From Candidatus Nitrotoga sp. CP45 (lineage in GTDB: Bacteria > Pseudomonadota > Gammaproteobacteria > Burkholderiales > Gallionellaceae), in assembly GCA_003402375.1 (NCBI GenBank), contig QFXJ01000040.1:144444-208443 (forward strand): a DNA stretch of 64,000 bases, given 5' to 3'. Positions 45,164 through 54,480 of the stretch are shown here, piece by piece. The stretch's first letter is position 1, and every line of letters starts with the position of its first letter. Both the position numbers and the translations under genes were made by a program. The notes below the pieces were generated by a model that did not search any database, was not told the DNA's origin, and saw only the letters and a program-made list of their open reading frames with translations.

Positions 45164-46207
45164 TTAACCGACAAATGTATCCTTGTTAGCTGCCTTGGTG
45201 CGTGCTTCTGCAGAGGATACAACGTTGCGCTTGACCAGATCTTGCAGGCATTGGTCTAGCGTCTGCATTCCAAGGGCACCGCCAGTCTGGATGGAGGAAT
45301 ACATCTGTGGCACCTTGGCTTCGCGAATTAAATTACGGATGGCTGGGGTGCAAATCATAATTTCATGGGCTGCCACACGTCCGGTACCATCTTTGGTTTT
45401 AAGCAAGGTTTGGGAAATAACTGCTCGCAGTGATTCTGACAGCATGGCGCGCACCATTTCCTTTTCGTCAGCGGGGAAAACGTCAATGATGCGGTCGATG
45501 GTCTTGGCCGCAGAACTGGTATGCAGTGTTCCAAACACCAAATGGCCAGTTTCAGCCGCAGACATGGCCAGACGTATAGTTTCCAAGTCGCGCATTTCAC
45601 CTACCAGGATAATGTCTGGGTCTTCGCGCAATGCACTACGTAAAGCATTTTGGAATGAAAGAGTATGCGCGCCGACTTCGCGCTGGTTAACCAAACACTT
45701 TTTACTTTCATGCACAAACTCAATCGGATCCTCAACGGTAAGTATGTGCCCCATCTCATGTTCATTGCGATGATTAACCATCGCTGCCAACGTGGTGGAC
45801 TTACCCGACCCGGTTGGTCCAGTCACTAACACCATGCCGCGCGGATAATCGGCAATAGACTCAAAAATTTTGGGGGCCTTGAGGTCTGCCAGGGTCAATA
45901 TTTTGGATGGAATGGTACGCATCACCGCACCCGCACCGCGCTGGTGGACAAAAGCATTTACGCGAAAACGTGCGAGTCCCGGGATCTCAAAAGAGAAATC
46001 AATTTCTTTATTTTCTTCATAAATTTTGCGCTGCCCGTCGTTCATGATGTCATATACCATGGCATGCACTTCCGTATGTAGCATCGCTGGCAGGTTGATT
46101 TTGCGTATGTCACCATGCACACGAATCATCGGCGGCAACCCAGCAGATAGGTGCAAATCAGAAGCTTTGTTTTTAACACCAAAAGCAAGCAGTTCGGTAA
46201 TGTCCAT
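45164..46207 (-). CDS. pilT: type IV pilus retraction ATPase PilT
   Basis: The 347-residue protein has the PilT start 'MDITELLAFGVKNKASDLHL', Walker A at residues 130-138 ('VTGPTGSGKSTTLAAMVNHR'), Walker B 'DPDIILVGEMRDLETIRLAM' and His boxes in 'AETGHLVFGTLHTSSA'. The retraction-specific AIRNLIRE motif is present in 'ICTPAIRNLIREAKVPQMYS'. It powers pilus disassembly at the inner membrane, for twitching and DNA uptake. First of the pilT-pilU pair; it diverges from the yggS operon. Confidence 0.97.
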   Translation of the reverse strand: MDITELLAFGVKNKASDLHLSAGLPPMIRVHGDIRKINLPAMLHTEVHAMVYDIMNDGQRKIYEENKEIDFSFEIPGLARFRVNAFVHQRGAGAVMRTIPSKILTLADLKAPKIFESIADYPRGMVLVTGPTGSGKSTTLAAMVNHRNEHEMGHILTVEDPIEFVHESKKCLVNQREVGAHTLSFQNALRSALREDPDIILVGEMRDLETIRLAMSAAETGHLVFGTLHTSSAAKTIDRIIDVFPADEKEMVRAMLSESLRAVISQTLLKTKDGTGRVAAHEIMICTPAIRNLIREAKVPQMYSSIQTGGALGMQTLDQCLQDLVKRNVVSSAEARTKAANKDTFVG

Positions 46208-46369
46208 ATATAATCCTAGTTAATTCGCAGAACTGAACTATCGCATGAAAATAAGCCAGGGGCGCGATTAATGGCGCCTTTACTGCACCTTCACATTGAT
46301 GCCTGTCAGACAAGATACTGTGCAATCACACAAATTTAATGAAGCATTCAGTTTGACGATCGGTTAATT

Positions 46370-47065
46370 ATGACCGCGATCACTTCCAACTTGCAAGCTG
46401 TCAATCACGCTATTACACAGGCTATGTGCATGGCTCATCGGCGCAAGGAAAGTATTAAGCTGCTGGCAGTGAGCAAGGGTTTTTCTGCTGTTGCAGTGCG
46501 TGAAGCATACCAGGCCGGGCAACGCGCTTTCGGTGAAAGTTACATCCAGGAAGCCTTGGATAAAATTGGGCTACTTCGTGACTTGCCGCTAGAGTGGCAT
46601 TTCATCGGGCCGATACAGAGTAATAAAACGCGGGCCATTGCAACGCATTTCGCATGGGCACACAGCGTTGACAGGCTAAAAATCGCTGAGCGTTTGTCAG
46701 CGCAGCGGCCAGCTAGTTTGCCGCCACTAAATATATGTATACAGGTTAATGTGAGCGGAGAAGACAGCAAAAGCGGCGTAGCGCCTAGCGGATTGGTGGA
46801 GTTGGCGCAGGCTGTGGCGAGTTTGCCACAACTTAAGTTGCGTGGGCTGATGGCTATTCCTGCACCTGTTGAAGGATTGGAAGCCCAACGCGTACCCTTC
46901 GCCAAACTGCGCGAGCTTATGCAGCAGATCAACATGCAAGGATTGGCACTGGATACTTTATCGATGGGGATGTCGCATGATTTCAGTGCGGCAATACTGG
47001 AAGGGGCGACTATCGTGCGCGTCGGGACGGCAATCTTTGGCGAAAGAAATTACGGAGGAAATTAA
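46370..47065 (+). CDS. yggS: YggS/PLPBP pyridoxal-phosphate homeostasis protein
   Basis: The 231-residue TIM-barrel protein binds pyridoxal phosphate through the Lys in 'IKLLAVSKGFSAVAVREAYQ' (family KxxAVSK). Other motifs: 'FGESYIQEALDKI', 'EWHFIGPIQSNKTRAIA', 'VDRLKIAERLSAQRP', 'LDTLSMGMSHDFSAAILEGA' and the C-terminal 'IVRVGTAIFGERNY' phosphate loop. It buffers PLP and influences amino-acid metabolism; no enzyme activity is known. It overlaps proC by one base (TAATG), in the common yggS-proC-yggT-yggU operon. Confidence 0.95.
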   Translation: MTAITSNLQAVNHAITQAMCMAHRRKESIKLLAVSKGFSAVAVREAYQAGQRAFGESYIQEALDKIGLLRDLPLEWHFIGPIQSNKTRAIATHFAWAHSVDRLKIAERLSAQRPASLPPLNICIQVNVSGEDSKSGVAPSGLVELAQAVASLPQLKLRGLMAIPAPVEGLEAQRVPFAKLRELMQQINMQGLALDTLSMGMSHDFSAAILEGATIVRVGTAIFGERNYGGN

Positions 47066-47880
47066 TGAAAATTTGTTTTATCGGAGGCGGCAACATGGCG
47101 ACCGCACTCATTGGCGGCTTGCTTAAACAGGACTTTGTTGCCGCGCAGATAAGCGTAGTGGAAATCAATGTCAGTCACCATGCCAAGTTACACAATGAAT
47201 TTGGGGTGCAAGCGGTATCCGAACTAGAAGTGGGAGCGGCAGGCAGTGATGTCATTGTATTAGCAGTTAAGCCGCAGCAGTTGCACGGGGTCGCAATGAG
47301 TCTGGCACCATTGTTGACTGGGCAATTGCTTATCTCGATAGCGGCCGGTATTCGCGCCGCTGATTTGGCGCATTGGTTGGGTTCGCAAAACATTGTACGC
47401 GCCATGCCCAATACGCCCGCTTTAATTCAGAGCGGCATTACTGGCCTGTATGCGCTACCGGCGGTAAGCAAGGTACAGTGCGACACAGCGCAAACCATAC
47501 TTGCCGCAGTAGGTAGCACGATATGGCTGAAAGATGAAGTAATGATGGATGCGGTTACTGCGGTGTCTGGCAGCGGCCCCGCCTATGTGTTTTATTTTAT
47601 CGAGGCGCTGCAACAGGCGGCCAGCGAACTTGGCTTCGATGCTGAAACAGCGCGCCATTTGGCAATCAATACTTTCAGCGGTGCAGTCAAACTTGCCGAT
47701 GTCAGTAGCGATGATGTGAGCGTGCTGCGAACACGCGTTACTTCCAAAAATGGTACGACCGAGTGCGCCCTGCTCAGCATGGAAGCCAATGCGGTTAAGC
47801 AACATATTGTTACGGCGGTGCAAGCCGCAGCCAAGCGTGCCAGGGAAATGGGAGACGAACTAGGAAGTGCGCCATGCTGA
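47065..47880 (+). CDS. proC: pyrroline-5-carboxylate reductase
   Basis: The 271-residue NAD(P)H enzyme makes proline from pyrroline-5-carboxylate. The N-terminal Rossmann loop is 'ICFIGGGNMATALIGGLL', followed by 'VIVLAVKPQQLHGVAM' and 'IVRAMPNTPALIQSGITGLY'. The dimerisation domain has 'VTAVSGSGPAYVFYFIEALQ' and the end-motif 'LRTRVTSKNGTTECALLSME' (RxxVTSPGGTTxxAL; K-N replaces P-G). The stop overlaps the YggT start by several bases, so the operon is tightly coupled. Confidence 0.95.
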   Translation: MKICFIGGGNMATALIGGLLKQDFVAAQISVVEINVSHHAKLHNEFGVQAVSELEVGAAGSDVIVLAVKPQQLHGVAMSLAPLLTGQLLISIAAGIRAADLAHWLGSQNIVRAMPNTPALIQSGITGLYALPAVSKVQCDTAQTILAAVGSTIWLKDEVMMDAVTAVSGSGPAYVFYFIEALQQAASELGFDAETARHLAINTFSGAVKLADVSSDDVSVLRTRVTSKNGTTECALLSMEANAVKQHIVTAVQAAAKRAREMGDELGSAPC

Positions 47881-48437
47881 GTGAAGCACTACAATTTTTG
47901 TTTGACACTTTGTTGCAGCCGTTCGCTGTCATATTGCTACTGCGCTTCCACTTGCAATGGTTACGCGCACCGATGCGTAACCCACTGGGCGCATTTATTA
48001 TGACGCTTACCAATTTTCTGGTACTGCGGGCGCGCCGATTGATTCCTTCTGCTTGGGGTTTTGATATCGCCACCTTGCTGTTGGCTTTCGTGGCGGAAGC
48101 GATTTATCTCGCCGCCACGCTCTGGTTACAAGGTTTGCCTATTGATTTCCCCGTGCTCGGACTGCTTATGTGGACAGCGGTCAAGCTACTCAAGCTCAGC
48201 CTATACTTGCTCATGGCTGCACTGTTTATTCAGGCATTATTATCGTGGTTTAACCCCCATTCACCGATGGCGGGTTTGATGGCCGCAGTGACGCAGCCTT
48301 TTCTTCTGCCCCTGCAACGACGTATCCCGCCTTTCGGCAATATAGATCTCACCTTGTTACTATTACTTATCGTGTGCCAACTCATCCTCATCGTACCGCT
48401 ACGTTTGTTGGAAAGCTTGGCTTTGAGTTTGTTTTGA
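47874..48437 (+). CDS. yggT: YggT-family integral membrane protein
   Basis: The 187-residue protein has two YggT modules, each with two helices. They are visible as 'PFAVILLLRFHLQWLRAPMR' plus 'PLGAFIMTLTNFLVLRARRL', and 'LLMAALFIQALLSWFNPHSP' plus 'AVTQPFLLPLQRRIPPFGNI'. The FLxPxRRxxPPxGxID pattern is characteristic of the family. Members have been linked to osmotic shock tolerance and cell division, but no molecular function is established. It starts inside the last codons of proC and ends over the yggU start. Confidence 0.9.
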   Translation: MLSEALQFLFDTLLQPFAVILLLRFHLQWLRAPMRNPLGAFIMTLTNFLVLRARRLIPSAWGFDIATLLLAFVAEAIYLAATLWLQGLPIDFPVLGLLMWTAVKLLKLSLYLLMAALFIQALLSWFNPHSPMAGLMAAVTQPFLLPLQRRIPPFGNIDLTLLLLLIVCQLILIVPLRLLESLALSLF

Positions 48438-48742
48438 ACGTGTGGTATCGCCGCGATGGGGGTGTCACCACGCTGGTGTTACATGTTCAACCGGGTGCCA
48501 AGCGCACTGAGGTAATTGGCTTGCACGGTGACGCACTGAAGATTCGCCTAGCCGCTCCACCCATCGAGGGACGTGCCAATGAAGCGCTGCTGCGCTTCAT
48601 TGCTGCTAGCTTTAATGTTCCACTACGCAACGTCGAGCTAAAGCAAGGGGCGCAGTCACGCCATAAAGTAGTGTTGGTAAATAGCAGCACATTGGAACCG
48701 GAAAGTTTGCTCAATTCGACCAGTTTGTTCAAGATGAAATAA
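48434..48742 (+). CDS. yggU: DUF167 family protein YggU
   Basis: The roughly 100-residue protein shows 'LVLHVQPGAKRTEVIGLHGD', 'ALKIRLAAPPIEGRANEALL' and 'VELKQGAQSRHKVVLV', the full DUF167 pattern (VxPxAxxxxIxG...LKIxxxxPPxxGxAN). The frame extends upstream, but the conserved domain begins about here; TTG at 48434 overlaps the YggT stop (TTGA), and GTG at 48440 is the alternative. Function of the family is unknown. Last gene of the yggS operon. Confidence 0.85.
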   Translation: MNVWYRRDGGVTTLVLHVQPGAKRTEVIGLHGDALKIRLAAPPIEGRANEALLRFIAASFNVPLRNVELKQGAQSRHKVVLVNSSTLEPESLLNSTSLFKMK

Positions 48743-48799
48743 AAACGGTGGTGGATTCAACTCTGAAGTGCAACCGACCCGACGACACATCCGATTTTG

Positions 48800-49333
48800 T
48801 TAATGTGGAATTGCAGATTTCTCAGGCTTGGTTTTTAATGGGCTGGCAGGTGGTTGCGTTTGACGGGATGGAGTTTGGGAATAACCTGCTATATCCAGCC
48901 CACCGCCCCACTGTTCCGCCTGAAAACCCTTGAACCAAGTTTTACCTACTGCGAGTGTTGGTACGCCTTCGCTACCGGATAACTGCTTGAAAGTAGAAAG
49001 TTCTTCTTTGGTACGCAGGGTGTTTTCAGTAAATGGAATACCGCGCTTATTAAGGAATTCGCGTGCTTGTTTGCAAGAATCGCCACAATTCTCGGCTATA
49101 TAAAGAGTGACGGGAAAATTTTGTTTGGCTTGACGTGTTGCATAAGGTAAGTCGTTCACATCAACTGTTGGGGCAGCGCCAAATTTCTTTTTTTCAACTG
49201 CTGCCGCATCTGCCGCCGGGGCATCGCCGTAATATACTTTGCCGGATTTATCCACCCAACGATATAGCCCATCTGCCTGCGCACTGCCGGACGCTAACGC
49301 TATTAATCCGGCCCACACGAAACGTTTTTTCAT
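48800..49333 (-). CDS. secreted DUF4124-glutaredoxin fusion protein
   Basis: The 177-residue protein starts MKKRFVWAGLIALASGSAQA, a signal peptide; a strong GGAGG precedes this ATG. Residues about 20-50 are a DUF4124 motif ('DGLYRWVDKSGKVYYGDAP'). Residues about 75-145 form a glutaredoxin-like fold, with the redox site 'ENCGDSCKQAREFLNKRGIP' and 'GVPTLAVGKTWFKGF' (cis-Pro loop, VPT). The site reads C-G-D-S-C, a CX3C instead of the usual CXXC, so redox behaviour may differ. It probably acts on periplasmic thiols. It converges with the yggS operon. Confidence 0.85.
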   Translation of the reverse strand: MKKRFVWAGLIALASGSAQADGLYRWVDKSGKVYYGDAPAADAAAVEKKKFGAAPTVDVNDLPYATRQAKQNFPVTLYIAENCGDSCKQAREFLNKRGIPFTENTLRTKEELSTFKQLSGSEGVPTLAVGKTWFKGFQAEQWGGGLDIAGYSQTPSRQTQPPASPLKTKPEKSAIPH

Positions 49334-49361
49334 ATTGCCCTCCCAGAAACTGAACACAAAT

Positions 49362-51422
49362 TTAGTTTGCCGCGACCAAACCGCTGTGCCGCAATAGCGC
49401 ATCAATTGTCGGTTCGCGACCTCGAAATGCCACAAAGGATTGCATCGCATCACGGCTGCCCCCCATTGCGAGTATTTCTTCGCGGAAACGCAGTCCAGTC
49501 GTCAAGTTGAGTACGCCACTTTCTTCAAACAGGCTATATGCGTCAGCGGATAATACTTCTGCCCATTTGTAGCTGTAATAGCCAGCCGCATAGCCACCAG
49601 CAAAAATGTGTGAAAAGCTATTAGGGAACCGATTAAATGCGGGCGGGATAAGTACCGCCACTTCGCTACGCACTTCGTCCAATAATTGCTGGATAGTTTG
49701 CGTACCCTGTGGATCGAAGTCGCTATGTAACCGCATGTCAAATAAAGAAAATTCTATTTGGCGTAAAGTTTGCAAGCCATTCTGGAAGTTTTTCGCCGCC
49801 TGCATTTTGTCGAATAAGGCGCGCGGTAATTTTTGTCCTGTATCTGCATGCCTCGTTAAATCCTGCAGTACATTCCATTCCCAGCAGAAGTTTTCCATGA
49901 ATTGGCTGGGTAACTCTACTGCATCCCATTCCACACCGTTGATGCCGGACACACCGAGGTCTTCTACTTGCGTTAGCAAATGGTGCAGACCGTGACCGAA
50001 TTCATGGAACAGGGTAATAACTTCATCGTGCGTGAAGAGCGCGCGTCTGTCTCCTACCGGTGCAGCAAAATTGCAATTGAGGTAGGCGACGGGTGTTTGG
50101 ATGCCGGCTGCAATACGGCGTCGCGTGATGGCATCATCCATCCAAGCGCCGCCGCGCTTGCTGCTGCGCGCATACAAATCGAGATAAAACTGACCCACTA
50201 AACTGCCATCACTATTTAGAACATCGTAAAAGCTAACCGTTGAATGCCACAGCGGTGCCGGTGCAGAGCGGACGGTTAGGCCATATAACGTTTCCACCAA
50301 TTTGAACATGCCATCCAGCACTTTATCTTCTGGAAAATATTGCTTCACTTCTTGCTCGGAAAAGGCATAACGCTGTTGGCGTAAATGTTCACTGGCGTAA
50401 CTGACATCCCATGCCTGTAAATCTGCTATGTCGAGGTGATCGCGGGCAAATTCACGCAGTTCTGTCAGGTCCCGTTCAGCGAAAGGTCGTGCGCGTTGCG
50501 CCAATTCACCCAAGAAGTTTTGCACCTGTTGCGGCGTGCTCGCCATTTTAGTTGCCAGCGAAAGCTCTGCAAAATTCGAAAATCCTAGCAGCTGCGCTTC
50601 TTCGCTACGCAGCTTTAGAATTTGCTTCATCAGCGGTGTGTTATCCCATTCCGGCTTGGATTGATCCAAGGCTGAAGCGTTCGGAGAAAGCTCGCTGGCG
50701 CGGGTGCTGTTTGCAATGTACATGCGCTCGCGCAGCTCACGGTTATCTGCGTATTGCATGAGCGGGCCATAAGAAGGCGCTTTCAGGGTGAACAACCAAC
50801 CCGTTTTGCCTTCTTCTTGCGCCGTTTCGGCAGCAACCTGGCGCTCATCTGCTGGGATACCGGACAACTCTGCTTCGTCTTCAACCAGCCATGTGTAAGC
50901 GTTAGTGGCATCCAAAATATTATCGGAAAAACGCGAGCACAATGTGGAAAGCTCCTCCTGAATGGCTAGAAAGCGTGCCTTTTGCGCTTCCGGTAATTCA
51001 GCCCCGCCGAGGCGAAAATCACGCAGTTGATTCTCAATAATTTTCTGACGTGCCGCATTCAAAGTTGCAAATTGTGCGCTGGAGTGTATGATTTTTACCT
51101 TCTGAAACAGAGCGAGATTTTGCGACAGCTCGGCGTAATACTGTGTAATTTTTGGTAAATTGGCATTGTATACTTCGCGCAGTGGAGCCGAGTTCATCAC
51201 TGCATTTAAGTGCGAGACCTGCCCCCATGATCGTGATAAACGCTCGTTGGCATCCGCTAACGGTTGTATGAAGTTATCCCAAGTGGGGGCAGATACATCG
51301 GCCAATAGCCGCTGACATAGCTCACGATTTTCAGCTAAAAGTTGATCAAGTGCCGGCGCAACGTGTTTGGAGCGGATTTCCTCAAAACGGGGTAAGCCGG
51401 AAAAATTGAGTAATGGGTTCAT
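49362..51422 (-). CDS. prlC: oligopeptidase A (M3 metallopeptidase)
   Basis: The 686-residue cytoplasmic zinc peptidase contains the gluzincin motif 'VITLFHEFGHGLHHLLTQVE' (HExxH) with downstream 'GVEWDAVELPSQFMENFCWE' carrying the third ligand. 'FAGGYAAGYYSYKWAEVLSA' is another M3 hallmark. Length equals E. coli PrlC/OpdA. It degrades short peptides, including cleaved signal peptides. A gene with a GGAGG site follows 28 bp later on the same strand (the DUF4124 protein), possibly cotranscribed. Confidence 0.95.
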   Translation of the reverse strand: MNPLLNFSGLPRFEEIRSKHVAPALDQLLAENRELCQRLLADVSAPTWDNFIQPLADANERLSRSWGQVSHLNAVMNSAPLREVYNANLPKITQYYAELSQNLALFQKVKIIHSSAQFATLNAARQKIIENQLRDFRLGGAELPEAQKARFLAIQEELSTLCSRFSDNILDATNAYTWLVEDEAELSGIPADERQVAAETAQEEGKTGWLFTLKAPSYGPLMQYADNRELRERMYIANSTRASELSPNASALDQSKPEWDNTPLMKQILKLRSEEAQLLGFSNFAELSLATKMASTPQQVQNFLGELAQRARPFAERDLTELREFARDHLDIADLQAWDVSYASEHLRQQRYAFSEQEVKQYFPEDKVLDGMFKLVETLYGLTVRSAPAPLWHSTVSFYDVLNSDGSLVGQFYLDLYARSSKRGGAWMDDAITRRRIAAGIQTPVAYLNCNFAAPVGDRRALFTHDEVITLFHEFGHGLHHLLTQVEDLGVSGINGVEWDAVELPSQFMENFCWEWNVLQDLTRHADTGQKLPRALFDKMQAAKNFQNGLQTLRQIEFSLFDMRLHSDFDPQGTQTIQQLLDEVRSEVAVLIPPAFNRFPNSFSHIFAGGYAAGYYSYKWAEVLSADAYSLFEESGVLNLTTGLRFREEILAMGGSRDAMQSFVAFRGREPTIDALLRHSGLVAAN

Positions 51423-51738
51423 ATCTTAAAAGAGCCTTTCATTTATGATTTGTTATGGTCTGCTAGTAAGTAGATTCAACTACGGATCGTAGCAGATCAA
51501 CATTAAATATCGCGTTAATGTTTTATATTGAAATGGATTTATTTCACCTTGCGCAAAGCCAAGTATTATTCATCCCAGTACATGCTGAGTGCAATTTACT
51601 GTATCAATTAAATGGCCAGTCAATATATCAAAGACGACAGTAAAACTATCCACCTTGAAAGTATTGTAGTCATCACGAAACCATGGACGAATAAGCTAAG
51701 TCAGGATGTTTTTTCGTCATGAGGGAAGGCAATTGCGC
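51423..51738. other. 316-bp intergenic region
   Basis: Both flanking genes are on the minus strand, so it contains the prlC promoter and the end of the phosphorelay operon. I see no gene or terminator. Confidence 0.35.
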
Positions 51739-54063
51739 TCAAAGTAGCCGAGGTTTCGTAGTCGACATGCAGCGCCCTTCCTTGAGCAGAATTTCTAATT
51801 CTTCGGCGGGAATCGGAGTACTGAAAAAGTAGCCCTGCATTTCATCACAACAATGCAAGTGTAGGAAGGATTTCTGTTCTTCGGTTTCGACCCCCTCCGC
51901 GATGACTTTGAGCCCTAAATCATGTGCCATGGAAATAATAATCTTGGCGATGATTGCGTCATCCCGGTTGGTGGTGATGTCACATACGAATGATTGGTCT
52001 ATTTTAAGAAAGCTTATTGGAAAATGTTTAAGGTAATTCAGGCTTGAATAGCCGATACCGAAATCGTCAATCGATACCTTTACCCCGATCGCTTTGATTT
52101 GAGTGAGTGTAACTATGGCTGTTTCTACGTGCTGCATGACCATGCTCTCGGTTAATTCCAGCTCGAGGTAGCAGGGGTCTAGTTCGGTTTCTTTTAAAAT
52201 ACGGGCAATAATTTCAGCCAGATCCTGCTGTTTGAACTGGCGTGCTGAAAGGTTGACTGCAATACATACTGGCTTGAGCCCGGCAAGCTGCCACGTCTTG
52301 TTCTGTTTGCAGGCGGTGCGTAACACCCATTCCCCGAGCGGCACTATCAGGTCAGATTCCTCTGCTACCGGGATGAACTTGTTTGGATAAAGTAAACCTT
52401 GGGTAGGATGTTGCCAACGTATCAAAGCTTCCATTCCGGTGATTTCGCCGCTAATCATATTTACCCGCGGTTGATAATGAAGCAGAAATTCCTGGCGATA
52501 AATTGCTTGTCTCAGGCTATTTTCTAACGTTAGCCGCTCCAGTGCCTTGGCATTCATTTCGGAGGTGCAGAACTGGGCATTGTTGCGTCCTTTGCTCTTG
52601 GCCAGATACAGCGCACCATCGGCACTCTGAAGCAGAGTCTTGGCGTCTTCACCGTCCTTGGGGTAGAGCGCGATACCGATACTGCATGTAACGAGTAGCT
52701 CGTGGCCCTCAATAGTGAGTGGCACAGTCATAAATTTGAGGATTTTTTGCGATACCATCCAGGCATCGTTTTCTGATGCCATACTGTCCAGAATTACCAC
52801 GAACTCATCCCCGCCCAAGCGCGCTACAGTATCGCCCTCTCGCATACAGGCGGAAAACATGGCGGCAACTTGTTTCAGCAACATATCGCCGGCATGATGA
52901 CCCAAACTGTCATTTACGTTTTTGAAGTTGTCCAAATCAATGAACAGCACACCTAACTTATCCTTGTGGCGATGGGAGTTGGTCAGCGCTTGGACGAGCC
53001 GATCATACAGCAGGGTGCGACTGGGGAGTCCGGTCAGGACGTCGTGATAGGCCAGGTAATTGAGCTTTTCTTCCTTTTTGATATATTCCAACGCATATGA
53101 AATATTTGCTGTCAGTTCAGTAAGTAATTTTATTTCTTCCATGTCGAAAAAATTTGGCTCTGACGCATAGAGGGTGAATAAGCCAACCGGCTGATCATCC
53201 CCGATTAGGGGAAATATACCCATGGAACGGTAGCCGCGTTGCAATGCTTCACTGTACCAGTGCGTTAGTTTGGGGTCGGCATTAAAATCGTTGCAGACAA
53301 CGGGTGTTTTTTTCTGTAATGCCTGCGCTACAAGGGGTAATGCATTTGTCCCGTTGTCCCTGATATGTGAGGTGAGCCTGTCAAGATATCCTTCGTCAAA
53401 ACCGGACCAGGCCAAGGGTGTCAGCTCTCCCTGGGCGTCTACTGATCCTATCCAGGCCATCCTGAAATGGCCGTGCTCCACTGTAATACGGCAAGTTTCA
53501 GAAAATAACTCCTGCCGGTTCTGGGTACGAACAACGGCTGCATTGATGCCGCTCAAGATTGCGTAGAGGCGGTTGAGTCGATTGATTTGAATCTCCGCGC
53601 GTTTGCACTCCATAATTTCTTCACTTTGCCCGCACACAGCTTGTTTGAGAAGCTGATTATGTTCGGCAAGGAAATCACCGTATTCTTTCAGTCGTAACAG
53701 ATTGCGCACGCGCACCCACAACTCGGCACGATCGATTGGCTTAGTAAGAAAGTCTTCTGCCCCGGCACTTAGTCCCGCCAGCTTGGAGCTGCGGTCATCC
53801 AATGCGGAGAGCATAATGATCGGCAGGTTGCGGGTGGCGGGATTGGCCTTGAGCTGGGTCGCCACATGGTAGCCATCCATGCCGGGCATCATGACATCGA
53901 GCAGAATTAAGTCTGGGGGCTTCTCCGCCACCATCACCAATGCCTCCTCTCCGCTGCTAGCGGTAAAGGTAAGGTAGCCTTCCGGCTTAAGCAAGACCTC
54001 CAGCAAGCTCCTGTTTTTGGGTTCATCATCCACAATCAGGATTGTTGCTTTATGAGCAGTCAT
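51739..54063 (-). CDS. response regulator with GAF, GGDEF and EAL domains
   Basis: The 774-residue protein has a REC domain (1-125; phospho-Asp in 'PDLILLDVMMPGMDGYHV'), a GAF domain (about 165-320), a GGDEF domain (about 335-500) with the intact active site 'VARLGGDEFVVILDSM', and an EAL domain (about 510-765) with 'ITGMEALIRWQHP', 'ELELTESMVMQ' and 'KVSIDDFGIGYSSLNYLKHF'. Both c-di-GMP synthesis and breakdown residues are present. It should act downstream of the hybrid kinase, setting c-di-GMP levels. Its start overlaps the preceding single-REC gene by four bases. Confidence 0.93.
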   Translation of the reverse strand: MTAHKATILIVDDEPKNRSLLEVLLKPEGYLTFTASSGEEALVMVAEKPPDLILLDVMMPGMDGYHVATQLKANPATRNLPIIMLSALDDRSSKLAGLSAGAEDFLTKPIDRAELWVRVRNLLRLKEYGDFLAEHNQLLKQAVCGQSEEIMECKRAEIQINRLNRLYAILSGINAAVVRTQNRQELFSETCRITVEHGHFRMAWIGSVDAQGELTPLAWSGFDEGYLDRLTSHIRDNGTNALPLVAQALQKKTPVVCNDFNADPKLTHWYSEALQRGYRSMGIFPLIGDDQPVGLFTLYASEPNFFDMEEIKLLTELTANISYALEYIKKEEKLNYLAYHDVLTGLPSRTLLYDRLVQALTNSHRHKDKLGVLFIDLDNFKNVNDSLGHHAGDMLLKQVAAMFSACMREGDTVARLGGDEFVVILDSMASENDAWMVSQKILKFMTVPLTIEGHELLVTCSIGIALYPKDGEDAKTLLQSADGALYLAKSKGRNNAQFCTSEMNAKALERLTLENSLRQAIYRQEFLLHYQPRVNMISGEITGMEALIRWQHPTQGLLYPNKFIPVAEESDLIVPLGEWVLRTACKQNKTWQLAGLKPVCIAVNLSARQFKQQDLAEIIARILKETELDPCYLELELTESMVMQHVETAIVTLTQIKAIGVKVSIDDFGIGYSSLNYLKHFPISFLKIDQSFVCDITTNRDDAIIAKIIISMAHDLGLKVIAEGVETEEQKSFLHLHCCDEMQGYFFSTPIPAEELEILLKEGRCMSTTKPRLL

Positions 54064-54479
54064 GGTGGGCTTTCTTCTTTGTTAGGCTCCATTGAAGAAG
54101 ATGATGAAATATTACGCTTCGCTAACTGCGCCTTGATCTCTGTCAACAATTCCTCATAGCGCAACGGTTTGGCGATATACCCATCACAACCGGCGCTGCG
54201 GCAGCGTTCCTCATCACCTTCCATCGCTAAAGCAGTAAGTGCGATGACCGGAATGGTGCGCGTGGAGAGATTCTGCTTGAGCAGTGCCGTAGCCACCAGG
54301 CCGTCCATGTCGGGCAACTGGATATCCATCAGGATCAAGTCGGGCTGCTCAATTTGCGCTAACGTCAAGCCAACCTCCGCATCCAAGGCGCTAAGCACGC
54401 TGTAATCTGCCTTTTGCAAGAGAAGTACTGCCAGTTTCATATTCGTTAGATTGTCCTCGACCACCAATATTTTGGTCAT
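54060..54479 (-). CDS. single-domain response regulator (CheY/DivK-like)
   Basis: The 139-residue protein is one receiver domain: acidic pocket 'KILVVEDNLTNMKLAVLLLQ', phospho-Asp in 'PDLILMDIQLPDMDGLVATA', 'PVIALTALAMEGDEERCRSA' (Thr) and Lys in 'GCDGYIAKPLRYEELLTEI'. The pattern is DivK-like. The 20-residue Ser/Glu tail is unstructured. It lies between the hybrid kinase (1 bp away) and the c-di-GMP regulator (4-bp overlap), so it probably relays phosphate in the same pathway. Confidence 0.93.
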   Translation of the reverse strand: MTKILVVEDNLTNMKLAVLLLQKADYSVLSALDAEVGLTLAQIEQPDLILMDIQLPDMDGLVATALLKQNLSTRTIPVIALTALAMEGDEERCRSAGCDGYIAKPLRYEELLTEIKAQLAKRNISSSSSMEPNKEESPP

Positions 54480-54480
54480 G

